A stretch of DNA of 64,000 nt from Actinoplanes xinjiangensis (GTDB lineage Bacteria > Actinomycetota > Actinomycetes > Mycobacteriales > Micromonosporaceae), in the NCBI RefSeq assembly GCF_003148685.1, contig NZ_QGGR01000006.1:1-64000 (forward strand). The letters run 5' to 3'. The notes under the pieces are model-generated. The model did no database searches. It was not told the DNA's origin and saw nothing but the letters and a program-made list of their open reading frames with translations. The position numbers and the translations under genes were made by a program. Positions 31,531 to 39,945 of this stretch are shown in pieces (positions within the stretch are counted from its first letter, which is position 1; every line of letters starts with the position of its first letter).

Positions 31531-32586
31531 ATGGTGCGATCCCGCTCGGTCGCAAACGCAACCAATCGAACAGCCCTGTTCCAGGTGCAGAGACACGAGC
31601 GGCTGCTCACCGAGTTGCGGCGCTGCGGCGCGGTCCGGGTCAGTGACCTGGCCCGTGACCTCGGCGTCAGCGAGTTGACCATCCGCCGGGACATCGCCGC
31701 CCTGGCCGCCCGCAACCTGTGCCATCGCGTGCACGGCGGCGCGACCCTGCCGGCACCGGCCCGGCCGTCGCCGGCACGCAAGACCGCGTTCACGATCGGG
31801 ATGGTCGTGCCCTCACTGGACTTCTACTGGCCGCCCATCGTGGCCGGTGCCCGCGCCGCCGGCGCCGCCCTCGGGGTGAACGTGCAGCTGCGCGGCTCCA
31901 GCTACGACCCGGAGGAGGACCGGCGGCAGATCAGCCGGCTCGTCGACGCCGGCCAGGTGCAGGGACTCCTGCTGGCCCCCGGCCTGGAGGACGGAGAGGC
32001 GGACCGCACCCTCACCTGGATCAGCCGGCTGCCGGTGCCGACGATCCTGGTCGAACGCCAGCCCCGCGGGTGGACGAGCACACCCCGGCGGATCGAGTGG
32101 GTACGCAGCGACCACGCCCTGGGCCTGGAGATCGCCGTCCACCATCTGTACGAGCAGGGCCACCGCCGCATCGGCCTGCACCTGTCCGGGAGCAGCCCGA
32201 CCTCGACGTACCTGCTCCAGGGCTGGCACCGGGCATGCGCCGACCTGGGCATCGCCGACGACGCCGTCAACACCGGCTGGAAGGGACTCACCGGACTGAT
32301 CGTGCACAGCGACCCGCAGGCCATCATCGTCGCCCGTAACGCGGCCGACCAGGGCATCCGCGTCCCCGACGACCTGGCCATCGTCTCCTACGACGACGAG
32401 GTGGCGCACCTGGCCGAACCGGCGCTGACCGCGATCCGCCCCCCGAAGAACCACGTCGGCCGGCTGGCCGTCGAACTGATGGTGTCCCGCCTGCTCGACG
32501 GCGACAAACGACCCGCGCAGGGGGTGCTGGTCGCGCCGGAACTGGTGGTCCGGCAGTCGTCGCTGTCCCGCAGGATGAGGGTGTGA
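31531..32586 (+). CDS. Hybrid regulator: DeoR-type HTH plus LacI-type sensor
   Basis: A 351-residue regulator with an unusual build. Residues 20-75 are a DeoR/GntR-like winged helix (VQRHERLLTELRRCGAVRVS, DLARDLGVSELTIRRDIAAL, HRVHGG). From about 88 a LacI-type sugar-binding domain follows (TIGMVVPSLDFYWPPIVAGA ... HRRIGLHLSGSSPTSTYLLQ ... AIVSYDDEVAHLAEPALTAI). It lacks about 20 residues in the sensor that its paralogue at 33595 has. It overlaps the next gene by 4 bases (GTGTGA), so they are translationally coupled. Likely ligand: a sugar or inositol derivative. Confidence 0.88.
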   Translation: MVRSRSVANATNRTALFQVQRHERLLTELRRCGAVRVSDLARDLGVSELTIRRDIAALAARNLCHRVHGGATLPAPARPSPARKTAFTIGMVVPSLDFYWPPIVAGARAAGAALGVNVQLRGSSYDPEEDRRQISRLVDAGQVQGLLLAPGLEDGEADRTLTWISRLPVPTILVERQPRGWTSTPRRIEWVRSDHALGLEIAVHHLYEQGHRRIGLHLSGSSPTSTYLLQGWHRACADLGIADDAVNTGWKGLTGLIVHSDPQAIIVARNAADQGIRVPDDLAIVSYDDEVAHLAEPALTAIRPPKNHVGRLAVELMVSRLLDGDKRPAQGVLVAPELVVRQSSLSRRMRV

Positions 32587-33527
32587 CCGACAACGTCAGA
32601 CTCGCCGTCGCCGGGGTGGGCAACAACACCTCGGCCCTGGCCCAGGGCATCAACCTCTACCGCCGTACCGGCAGCCGGGTCGGCCTGAACCGCCCGCTGA
32701 TCGACGGGATCGGCGTCGGCGACGTTGATTTCGTCGCCGCGTTCGCCGTCTCCGACGCCAAAGTGGGCCGTGACCTGCACGAGGCGATCCTCATCCCGCC
32801 CAACAACTACCCCCGCCTCGACGGGGAGTTGCCGCCGGCCGGGGTGACCGTCCGGCGTGGACTCACCGACGCGACGGGTATCGACGCCGTCGCCGCCGCG
32901 GTGAAGGACGCCGAGGTGCTGCTCTACTCGGCGCCCAGCGGTCACCCCGGGATCGCCCGCGCCTACGCCGAGGCGGCTCTGCGGGCCGGGGTCGCCTTCA
33001 TCAACTCGACCGCCGATCCGGTCGCCCGAGATCCGGAACTGCTCGCCCGTTTCGAGGCGGCCGGGCTGCCGTTGCTCGGCGACGATCTGGCCAGCCAGTT
33101 CGGCACCTCGGCGCTGCACCCGGCCCTGCTGCGGCTCCTCGCCGACCGCGGGCTCACGCTGGTCAGCTCCTATCAGGTCAACCTCGGCGGCACCGAGGAC
33201 TTCCGCAACCTCGTCGAGCGCCCGGAAACCAAGAAACGCTCCAAGCTGAACGCCCTCGGCGCTGACGACCGGGTGCAGGTGGCGCCGCTCGGTTACCTGT
33301 CACAGCTCGGCTCGCGCAAGGTCGCGCACATCAACATCGAGGCCCGGGGCTGGGCCGGCAGCACGGTCAGCGTCGACCTGAAACTCGAGGCCGACGACCC
33401 GGCCGGCGGCGCCGGCGTCAACATCGACCTGATCCGCTTCGCGGCCGGCGCACTCCGGTCCGGCCGCGGCGGTTTCCTCCCGGAAGCCGTCACCCTTCTG
33501 AAATCCCCACCGGGTACGGCCACCTGA
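32583..33527 (+). CDS. Inositol-3-phosphate-synthase-family protein
   Basis: A 314-residue protein of the myo-inositol-1-phosphate synthase family: NAD-binding start LAVAGVGNNTSALAQGINLY, then IGVGDVDFVAAFAVSDAKVG, FINSTADPVARDPELL, LGDDLASQFGTSALHPALLR and the SSYQVNLGGTEDFRNL core. These match the conserved segments of actinobacterial Ino1 (about 360 residues), but the present protein is shorter. Being coupled to a sugar-responsive regulator inside a uronate locus, it may act on a sugar or uronate rather than supply inositol lipids. True Ino1 function is not shown. GTG start at 32583. Confidence 0.82.
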   Translation: MTDNVRLAVAGVGNNTSALAQGINLYRRTGSRVGLNRPLIDGIGVGDVDFVAAFAVSDAKVGRDLHEAILIPPNNYPRLDGELPPAGVTVRRGLTDATGIDAVAAAVKDAEVLLYSAPSGHPGIARAYAEAALRAGVAFINSTADPVARDPELLARFEAAGLPLLGDDLASQFGTSALHPALLRLLADRGLTLVSSYQVNLGGTEDFRNLVERPETKKRSKLNALGADDRVQVAPLGYLSQLGSRKVAHINIEARGWAGSTVSVDLKLEADDPAGGAGVNIDLIRFAAGALRSGRGGFLPEAVTLLKSPPGTAT

Positions 33528-33599
33528 CCCGGGCCGATCCTGAGGCATCCACCCCGCCCAGCCGTTCACGCACCGGCCCTGCTCCCTGTCCGGGTCAGG
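33523..33599. repeat. 10-bp inverted repeat across convergent stops
   Basis: CCTGACCCGG (33523-33532) and CCGGGTCAGG (33590-33599) are perfect inverted copies covering the stop codons of the two convergent genes, separated by 57 bases. Pairing across a long loop could end transcription from both sides, or the match may be fortuitous because both contain the stop codon TGA. Confidence 0.35.
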
Positions 33600-34686
33600 G
33601 GCGGTGCGGTGCGCCGGCGGAGTCGCGGATGCGCAGCGAGGGGCTTATCACGATGCGGTGGGTGGGTCGCTGGGGGTCGGCGAGGCGGTCGGCGGCGAGG
33701 CGGACCGCGGCCCGGCCGATCGAGCCGCGCGGGGGGCGGACCGCGGTGAGGGCCGGGCTGAACAGTCCGGCCACCTCGTCGTCGTAGGCGACCACCGACA
33801 GGTCGCCGGGAACCGACAGCTGGCGTTCCTCGCACCGCTGGACCAGGGCGATCGCCTCGGCGTCGGCGTGCACGAGCAGCGCCGTGGTGCCGGTCTCCAG
33901 CGCCCGGTCGAGGGTCTTGTCGAGGGCGTCCTTGCTGTCCGGTGTGCGGGCGTCGGGGACCTGCTCGTCGACGGTGTCGGTGGCGTCCAGGCCGAGTTCG
34001 GCGGCCGCCTCATACCAGCCGCGGTGGATGTGCGGACTGGTCGGGCTGAGGGCGGCCAGGACCACGCCGACCTTGCGGTGGCCGAGCCCGGCGAGGTGAC
34101 GGACGGCCATCCCGGCGCCCTGCGCGTGGTCGGAGACGACCGACTCGAGGTGGGCGTGGTGCGGGCCGGCGGTGGCGGTGCGTTCCAGCAGGACGACCGG
34201 GATGCCGAGCCCGGCCAGCCACTCGATGGTCTGCTGGGCGGTCGGCGCGTCCAGCCGCGGTGCCACGATCAGTGCGTCGACGCCCTGGTCGACGAGCCGG
34301 TCGAGCTGGGGCCGGTCGTCCTCGGTCCGGTACGACGAGCCGCGCAGCACGATCCGCAGGTCGAGGTCGCGGGCGGTCTCCTCGGCGCCGCGGGCGACGT
34401 GCGGGTAGTAGTAGTCGAGCGACGGCACGAGCATGCCGATGCTGCCGCTGAACAGGTCGTCGCTGTCGCGCTGTTCGTCGCCGGTGGGCAGGGCGACACC
34501 GCCGTGCACCCGGCGGACCAGGCCTTCGGAGGCGAGCTGGGCGATGTCGCGCCGGATCGTCACCGTGGAGGCGCCGAGGGCGTCGGTGAGGTCGGAGACC
34601 CGCAGCACGCCGTCGCGCTGCAACTGTTCCAGCAGCCGTGCCCGGCGGGCCACCTGCAACGGCCCCCGCTTGTCTGTGTTGCTCAC
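33595..34686 (-). CDS. Hybrid regulator: DeoR-type HTH plus LacI-type sensor (second copy)
   Basis: A 363-residue paralogue of the regulator at 31531 with the same architecture: winged helix at residues 15-70 (QVARRARLLEQLQRDGVLRV, DALGASTVTIRRDIAQLASE, RRVHGG) and a LacI-type sensor from about 82 (SIGMLVPSLDYYYPHVARGA ... HRKVGVVLAALSPTSPHIHR ... SVVAYDDEVAGLFSPALTAV). Its GTG start overlaps the stop of the heparinase II/III-like gene by 4 bases, so it is made with that enzyme. It probably represses the divergent lyase and DUF2264 operons through the TATCnGATCACTT sites. Confidence 0.9.
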   Translation of the reverse strand: MSNTDKRGPLQVARRARLLEQLQRDGVLRVSDLTDALGASTVTIRRDIAQLASEGLVRRVHGGVALPTGDEQRDSDDLFSGSIGMLVPSLDYYYPHVARGAEETARDLDLRIVLRGSSYRTEDDRPQLDRLVDQGVDALIVAPRLDAPTAQQTIEWLAGLGIPVVLLERTATAGPHHAHLESVVSDHAQGAGMAVRHLAGLGHRKVGVVLAALSPTSPHIHRGWYEAAAELGLDATDTVDEQVPDARTPDSKDALDKTLDRALETGTTALLVHADAEAIALVQRCEERQLSVPGDLSVVAYDDEVAGLFSPALTAVRPPRGSIGRAAVRLAADRLADPQRPTHRIVISPSLRIRDSAGAPHRP

Positions 34687-36518
34687 CGTCTCTCCTTCAC
34701 GGTCAATTCGAGGGTACCGACGGGACCCAGGGTGGTGACGTCGATGTCGAGACGGGTCAGCCGGTCACCCCACACGTCGGTGAGAAGCGGGTCGTCGAGC
34801 CGGCGGCTGGTGACCGTGCACGGCCGGTCGCCCCAGGCCACGCTGATGCCGCCGATGTCGGCGCCGCCGCCGGTGAGGGTGACCTCGCCGGCCGCGATCA
34901 GGTGGAGCACGGTCCGGCCGGTTCCCGGCAGCAGCTCCCAGGAGTCACGGATCGTGATCGTGCCGGTGGTGCGGTCCAGCCGGGCGGTACGAACCCAGCG
35001 GCGCACGTCGTCGCGGGGATAGGCGCCGGCCAGGTCGAGGGTGAGCGAGCCGGCGTCGACGTCGGCGACCACGTCACGGGCCGCGAACGACCGGCCGGCG
35101 GCCTGCTCGACACCTCGAATCGACGGCGTGTTGTGCCAGGTGGATCGCATGGTCCAGATCTCGTACCGCCGGGGCCCGAAGGTCTGTGCGGTGTAGGTGG
35201 GGCGCCCGGGGTCGATCAGGACCGGCACCCCGTCACGGGCCACGATGAAGCTGCCGACGTCGTTGTGGTTGTGGTTCTCCCCGTTGTGGCCGCCCTTGAC
35301 GGCCAGGGTCAGCCCGGCGGTGCCGCCCGCGGCGGGCCGGGCCAGCAGGACCTGGGTCGACGGGAACCAGACGTCGCGGGGCAGCGGCGAGGCGGCCGGC
35401 ACGGCGGCGATCCAGTCCTGGTCGACGACGGCCTGGAGCAGGTAGCCGAGTCCGTGACTCTCGTGCGCGACCGGTTCACCGGGCCGCCGGTGCGCGGCCG
35501 CGTGCGCCTCGGCGTCGCGGGCGGCGGAGGTGTGGCGGGCGGCAGAGGCGTCGCGGCCAGCGGAGGCGTCACGGGCGGGAGACGAGGTCTCGGGGGTGGC
35601 GGAGGTGTCGCGGGTGGCGGCGAGGCGGGCCAGCCGGTGCAGGGTGTGCCACGGCTGATGCGGTGACGGCCGGGCCGGCCCGTCGGCGTGATTGAGATAC
35701 CACGGCCCGCCGAGGTGGACGCGGTGCGGGAAGGCGATCAGCTCCGGATCGAGGTCACGGCCGAGCCGCTCCAGGGTCTCCAGATAACGCAGCGCACCGA
35801 ACCACCAGTAGTGGTAGCCCTCGTCGATGGCCCCGTCCGCGGGCACGGCCGCGGCGTACCGGCCGATGCCCTCGACGACGAGGCCGGTCAGCTGCTCGCG
35901 CCGGGCGGGCGAGGTGACCAGCAACGACGTGGCGATCAGGATGTTGCTGTGGATCCACGGGTTCCAGTTGTGCACGTGGCCGTCGAGACCGAGCCAGTGC
36001 CAGTCGCGCCGCTCGGTGAACGGCCGCAGCACCCGCCGGTCGACCTCGTGCCGGATGCGGGCGCGCAGCCCCGGGAAGCGCTCGTCGAGCGGGGCGCCGA
36101 GCACGTGATCGGTCCACGCCAGATCGGCGGCGACCTCGCCGGCGCCGAGGTCGACGTAGGGATCGGTGACGGTGGGCAGCACCGAGCCGTGCCGGGTGAA
36201 CGTGTCGTCGTGAGCGGGCCAGCACCAGGTGCTCTGCTCGCAGAACAGGGTGACGCCGTCGGCGACCTCGTCCAGCCAGACCGGGTCGAGGGTGGCGGCG
36301 GCCAGCACGACGGCGCGGGCCAGCCGCCGGTGCCGGCCCCAGATCGCCTGCTCGTAGGTGTCACGGTCGCCGTCGCGGAAGTAGCGGGCGAAGTCGCGGG
36401 CCAGGGGAGTGGGCCAGGGTGTGCCGAGGGTGGCGCGGGCGCGCTCGGACAGCTCCCGGAGGGTCGGCTCGTCCGCCGATCTCCACACCGGGCGGTCGGT
36501 CGCCGGTGGCACGAACAT
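34683..36518 (-). CDS. Heparinase II/III-like polysaccharide lyase
   Basis: A 611-residue lyase with the two-part heparinase II/III build: an alpha/alpha-toroid (about 20-340, including HNWNPWIHSNILIATSLLVT and DEGYHYWWFGALRYL) and a C-terminal beta-sandwich domain starting near GGHNGENHNHNDVGSFIVAR, the family's His-rich signature. No signal peptide is visible, so it should act on imported oligosaccharide. A hexapeptide-repeat low-complexity insert (about 300-340) separates the domains. The ATG at 36518 is chosen for the GGGGAGG site just before it. The product would carry an unsaturated uronate for the GH88 enzyme. Its stop overlaps the downstream regulator start. Confidence 0.88.
   Translation of the reverse strand: MFVPPATDRPVWRSADEPTLRELSERARATLGTPWPTPLARDFARYFRDGDRDTYEQAIWGRHRRLARAVVLAAATLDPVWLDEVADGVTLFCEQSTWCWPAHDDTFTRHGSVLPTVTDPYVDLGAGEVAADLAWTDHVLGAPLDERFPGLRARIRHEVDRRVLRPFTERRDWHWLGLDGHVHNWNPWIHSNILIATSLLVTSPARREQLTGLVVEGIGRYAAAVPADGAIDEGYHYWWFGALRYLETLERLGRDLDPELIAFPHRVHLGGPWYLNHADGPARPSPHQPWHTLHRLARLAATRDTSATPETSSPARDASAGRDASAARHTSAARDAEAHAAAHRRPGEPVAHESHGLGYLLQAVVDQDWIAAVPAASPLPRDVWFPSTQVLLARPAAGGTAGLTLAVKGGHNGENHNHNDVGSFIVARDGVPVLIDPGRPTYTAQTFGPRRYEIWTMRSTWHNTPSIRGVEQAAGRSFAARDVVADVDAGSLTLDLAGAYPRDDVRRWVRTARLDRTTGTITIRDSWELLPGTGRTVLHLIAAGEVTLTGGGADIGGISVAWGDRPCTVTSRRLDDPLLTDVWGDRLTRLDIDVTTLGPVGTLELTVKERR
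35508..35625 (-). repeat. 18-bp tandem repeat inside the lyase gene
   Basis: Degenerate 18-bp units encode six-residue repeats RDASAG, RDASAA, RHTSAA, RDAEAH and RDTSAT. They form an in-frame low-complexity insert between the toroid and the beta domain of the lyase. The reading frame is kept, so length changes by whole units would be tolerated. Confidence 0.7.
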
Positions 36519-36547
36519 GGTCACCTCCCCGTGATCGAACGCGATCG

Positions 36548-36655
36548 TATCAGATCACTTTGACCATCCTGTGACGATCGATCCGCGCTGTACGGTCCGA
36601 TCGGTTAGCTGTTAGTAGTCCTAAACGGCCAGCTCACGGCGTTATCCGATCACTT
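36548..36655. promoter_or_regulatory. Repeated operator TATCnGATCACTT in the divergent promoter region
   Basis: TATCAGATCACTT (36548-36560) and TATCCGATCACTT (36643-36655) are direct repeats, identical except for one base, 95 bp apart, one near each divergent gene. GTGATC at 36531-36536 adds an inverted half-site to the first copy. They flank the region between the lyase operon and the DUF2264-transporter operon. The DeoR/LacI hybrid regulator is the likely binder. Confidence 0.6.
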
Positions 36656-36681
36656 CTGTCGTTGTCTGAGCGAAGAACTCA

Positions 36682-36710
36682 TTGACATGGTCGATTGTGA
36701 GCGTTTTACT
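36682..36710 (+). promoter_or_regulatory. Sigma-70-type promoter of the DUF2264-transporter operon
   Basis: TTGACA (36682-36687), a 17-bp spacer and TTTACT (36705-36710) form a near-consensus vegetative promoter. The predicted transcript would begin at about 36717, giving a 43-base leader to the GTG at 36760. The promoter lies 26 bases after the second TATCCGATCACTT site, so binding there could control it. Confidence 0.7.
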
Positions 36711-36759
36711 TCCCGGAAACCGATCACAGGTACCCGCCCGACCCACTCCGGAGCGTGAT

Positions 36760-38595
36760 GTGCCCCCGCCGAATGCTGCCCTCGACACCCGTGCCGACTG
36801 GACCGGGTTCGCCGACCGCCTGCTCGCCGCCGCGTCCCGGCACGCCTCGCCGTCACACGCGCTGATCACCCTGCCCGGTGCCGAGGGCGGTTACGGGCGT
36901 GCGATCGACGGCCTGGAGGGTTTCGCCCGCACCTTCCTGCTGGCCGGCTTCCGCCTGGCCGGCGAGCGCGGCCGGGGCCTCGACCATCTGGTGGAGCGTT
37001 ACTCCGCCGGCCTTGCGGCGGGCACGGATCCGGCCAACCCCGATCGATGGGTACGGCTGACCGAACACGCCCAGGCCAAGGTGGAGGCGGCCTCGATCGC
37101 CCTGATCCTGGACATGACCCGCGACTGGATCTGGGACAGCCTGGACCCGGGTGTCCAGGAGCGGATCGTCGACTACCTGTCCCCGGCCGTCGGTGACGCC
37201 ACCTATCCCCGGATCAACTGGGTGTGGTTCCGCCTGGTCGTGCAGACGTTCCTGCGCTCGGTCGGCGGCCCGTACTCCGCGGCCGAGATGGAGGAGGATC
37301 TGGCCACCCACGACACGTTCCGGCGTGCCGACGGCTGGCTGTCGGACGGCTCGTCCCGGGCCTACGACCACTACACCGGCTGGGCCCTGCACCTCTATCC
37401 CGTCCTCTGGTCGCGGATGACCGGCAGTCCCGGCCTGCGTCAGGTCGACCGTGATCTGCTCGACCGTTTCCTCAGCGACGCGCTGGCCCTGACCGGTGGT
37501 GACGGCTCACCGCTGCTGCAGGGCCGCAGCCTGATCTACCGGTTCGCCGCCGCCGCCCCGTTCTGGGCCGGGGTCCTCGCCGGCGTCCCGTCCCACGCAC
37601 CGGGCCTGCTGCGGCACGCCGCCGGAAAGGTCGTCGGGCACTTCGTACCGCACGGGGACCTGCTCACTCTCGGCTGGCACGGGCCGTGGCCGCGGCTGGC
37701 CCAGTCCTACTCCGGTCCCGGCTCGCCCTACTGGGCGAGTAAGGGACTGCTCGGCGTGGCCCTGCCGGAGGACCATCCGGTGTGGGCCGCGCCGGCCGAG
37801 CCGCTGCCGGTGGAGACCGGCGACGTGCTCCGCGCCGTCCGCGCCCCGGGCTGGCTGATCGCCGGTACCCGCGCCGACGGCATCGTCCGCGTCATCAACC
37901 ACGGCACCGATCACGGCGACGAGGGCGTGCCCGGCGGGGACTCGCCGCTGTACGCCCGGCTCGGCTACTCGACGGCGACCGCGCCGGTGCTCGACGAGAG
38001 CGGCTGGACCCACCCCGAGGACCAGTCGGTCGTCCTCGTCGACCCGGCCGGCCGGCACTCGCACCGCACCGGCATGCGCACTCTGGCCGTACGCGTCGAG
38101 GGGTCTGTGGGTTGTGCGGGTTCGGTCGCCGACGCGCATTGGCTCGAACCGGACCCGCCGGGCCGCGACCATGGCTCGGGCCGTTCCGGAAAACTCCGCC
38201 CGGCCGGGCGGATCACCACATTCTCGCTGGTCCGGGGCCCCTGGGAGGTCCGGCTCGTCCGGGTCGCGCAGGCCGTGCCGGACGCCGTCCGGCTGCGGAT
38301 CGGCGGCTGGCCCGCGACCAGTGGGCTCGTCTCGCGTCTCACGCCGGTGATCGGCGCGGGCGCGGTGGGCGAGACCGAACACGACGACGCGTCACCGCTC
38401 GGCGGCCCGGTCCGGGTGCCGTGGATCGAGTTCCCGGTCACCGAGAGCTGGATCGCCGTGCTCGTCGAGCTGTCCACCGATCCGGCGGAGACGACGTGCC
38501 GCGCCGAGATCCACCCGGGGCACGTCCGGGTCGTCTGGCCCGACGCCGTCCTCACCCACACCCGCATCGACATCGACAATCCCGTTCCGACATAG
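36760..38595 (+). CDS. DUF2264-family protein, polysaccharide-utilisation associated
   Basis: A 611-residue protein of the DUF2264 family: GFARTFLLAGFRLAGERGRG, YPRINWVWFRLVVQTFLRSV, DGSSRAYDHYTGWALHLYPV and GSPYWASKGLLGVALP are the conserved blocks, in an alpha-toroid followed by a beta-rich half. Its activity is not established; members cluster with lyases, sugar transporters and GH88/GH105 genes, so a role in uronate-polysaccharide breakdown is inferred. The GTG at 36760 has GGAG at 36750-36753. An earlier TTG at 36682 would start inside the -35 box and is rejected. It is first in the operon with the ABC genes. Confidence 0.82.
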   Translation: MPPPNAALDTRADWTGFADRLLAAASRHASPSHALITLPGAEGGYGRAIDGLEGFARTFLLAGFRLAGERGRGLDHLVERYSAGLAAGTDPANPDRWVRLTEHAQAKVEAASIALILDMTRDWIWDSLDPGVQERIVDYLSPAVGDATYPRINWVWFRLVVQTFLRSVGGPYSAAEMEEDLATHDTFRRADGWLSDGSSRAYDHYTGWALHLYPVLWSRMTGSPGLRQVDRDLLDRFLSDALALTGGDGSPLLQGRSLIYRFAAAAPFWAGVLAGVPSHAPGLLRHAAGKVVGHFVPHGDLLTLGWHGPWPRLAQSYSGPGSPYWASKGLLGVALPEDHPVWAAPAEPLPVETGDVLRAVRAPGWLIAGTRADGIVRVINHGTDHGDEGVPGGDSPLYARLGYSTATAPVLDESGWTHPEDQSVVLVDPAGRHSHRTGMRTLAVRVEGSVGCAGSVADAHWLEPDPPGRDHGSGRSGKLRPAGRITTFSLVRGPWEVRLVRVAQAVPDAVRLRIGGWPATSGLVSRLTPVIGAGAVGETEHDDASPLGGPVRVPWIEFPVTESWIAVLVELSTDPAETTCRAEIHPGHVRVVWPDAVLTHTRIDIDNPVPT

Positions 38596-38605
38596 AGGAG
38601 TAGAG

Positions 38606-39892
38606 ATGAAGCGCTCCCTCGCCGCTGTCACGGCGCTCCTGCTCGGCATCACCGGCTGCAGCAGCGGCGGCGATGCCGAGGAGTCCGGCCCGGTCACCCT
38701 GACCCTGGCCGGGTGGAGCCTGGCGACCACGCCGGAGTTCAAGACCCTCGCCGACGGCTTCAAGAGCTCGCACCCCGACATCACTGTCGAGCTGAAGGAA
38801 TACGACGCCGCCAACTACGACACCCAGATGATCGCCGACCTGGCCGCCGGCAAGGCCCCGGACGTCTACGTGCAGAAGAACCTGAAGAACTTCTTCACCT
38901 ACCAGGACGGCAAGCAACTCGTCGACGTGTCCGATGTGGCCGGCAAGCTCGGGCCCAAGGTCGGTGGGCTGAGCGCCTACCAGGTCGACGGCAAGACCTG
39001 GGCGATCCCGTACCGCGCCGACTCGTGGGTGCTGTATTACAACAAGGCACTGTTCGACAAGGCCGGGGTCAAGCACCCGGACGGCAGCTGGACCTGGGCC
39101 GAGTACGCGACCGCCGCCAAGGAACTGACCACCAAGCTGAAGGCGTCCGGCGACAAGGCGCTCGGTACCTACCAGCACACCTGGCAGTCCACCGCGCAGG
39201 GCTTCGCGCTCGCCCAGACCGCCGGGGCGAGCCTGGAGACCGGCGACTACGCGTTCCTCAAGCCCTACTACGAGACCGCCCTCGACCTTCAGACCGCGGG
39301 CGCGCAGGTCAGCCTCGGTGACGCCACCACCAACAGCCTCACCTACCAGGCCCAGTTCGGTAAGCAGTCGGCGGCGATGATGGTGATGGGCACCTGGTAC
39401 ATCGCGACCCTGCTCAACCAGCAGGCCAAGGGTGACGCCGACACCTTCGAGTGGGGCATCGCCCCGGCGCCGCAGCTGACCAAGGCCACCACCGGCACGT
39501 CGGCGACCCCGGTGACCTTCGCCGACCCGACCGGCCTCGGCATCAACCCGAAGATCAGCGAGAAGAAGATCGCCGCGGCCAAGGAGTTCCTGGCCTACGC
39601 GGCCGGTGCGGACGCGGCCAAGGCGCTCGCCGGGATCGGTGTCACGCCGGCCGACAGCAGCTCGGTGGCCGACACCATCTTCTCGCTCAAGGGCGCACCC
39701 GGCGACGAACTGTCGAAGTTCACCTTCACCACCCACGACACCAAGCCGGAGAACCCGGTCTCCAAGTACACCGCCCCGCTCCAGAACATCCTCAAGGACC
39801 TGCACACCGAGGTCCTGTCCGGGACCACGCCGATCGACGCGGCCATCACCAAGGCACAGGACCGGGCCAAGAACGAGGTCCTGAGCAAGTGA
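38606..39892 (+). CDS. Sugar ABC transporter substrate-binding lipoprotein
   Basis: A 428-residue extracytoplasmic binding protein. The lipobox is LLLGITGCSSGG, with Cys at residue 19 for lipid attachment. The mature part is an ExtF/family-1 solute-binding fold (VTLTLAGWSLATTPEFKTLA; APDVYVQKNLKNFF; WAIPYRADSWVLYYNKALFD, the typical y.N...f). A GAGGAG site precedes ATG 38606, 10 bases after the DUF2264 stop. It probably binds a uronate-containing oligosaccharide. A strong hairpin follows the stop and likely makes this mRNA segment more abundant than the permease part. Confidence 0.95.
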   Translation: MKRSLAAVTALLLGITGCSSGGDAEESGPVTLTLAGWSLATTPEFKTLADGFKSSHPDITVELKEYDAANYDTQMIADLAAGKAPDVYVQKNLKNFFTYQDGKQLVDVSDVAGKLGPKVGGLSAYQVDGKTWAIPYRADSWVLYYNKALFDKAGVKHPDGSWTWAEYATAAKELTTKLKASGDKALGTYQHTWQSTAQGFALAQTAGASLETGDYAFLKPYYETALDLQTAGAQVSLGDATTNSLTYQAQFGKQSAAMMVMGTWYIATLLNQQAKGDADTFEWGIAPAPQLTKATTGTSATPVTFADPTGLGINPKISEKKIAAAKEFLAYAAGADAAKALAGIGVTPADSSSVADTIFSLKGAPGDELSKFTFTTHDTKPENPVSKYTAPLQNILKDLHTEVLSGTTPIDAAITKAQDRAKNEVLSK

Positions 39893-39896
39893 GTCT

Positions 39897-39928
39897 CCGC
39901 GGGCCCGGCACGGGGTCCGGGCCCGCGG
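39897..39928 (+). terminator. Intra-operon hairpin after the binding-protein gene
   Basis: CCGCGGGCCCGG (39897-39908) and CCGGGCCCGCGG (39917-39928) form a perfect 12-bp GC stem with an 8-base loop, 5 bases after the stop. No T tract follows, so it probably acts as a partial terminator or as protection against 3' decay, raising the binding protein over the permeases. Confidence 0.8.
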
Positions 39929-39945
39929 CACCTCTAGGAGATCTG

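Noticed and set aside
33604..35022. 472-codon plus-strand frame, and a similar one at 29444-31468
   Set aside because: Both lie antisense to clear genes (regulator and lyase; GNAT and GH43).
36682..36759. Upstream TTG start for the DUF2264 gene
   Set aside because: It coincides with the -35 box, and the GTG at 36760 has a properly spaced GGAG site.
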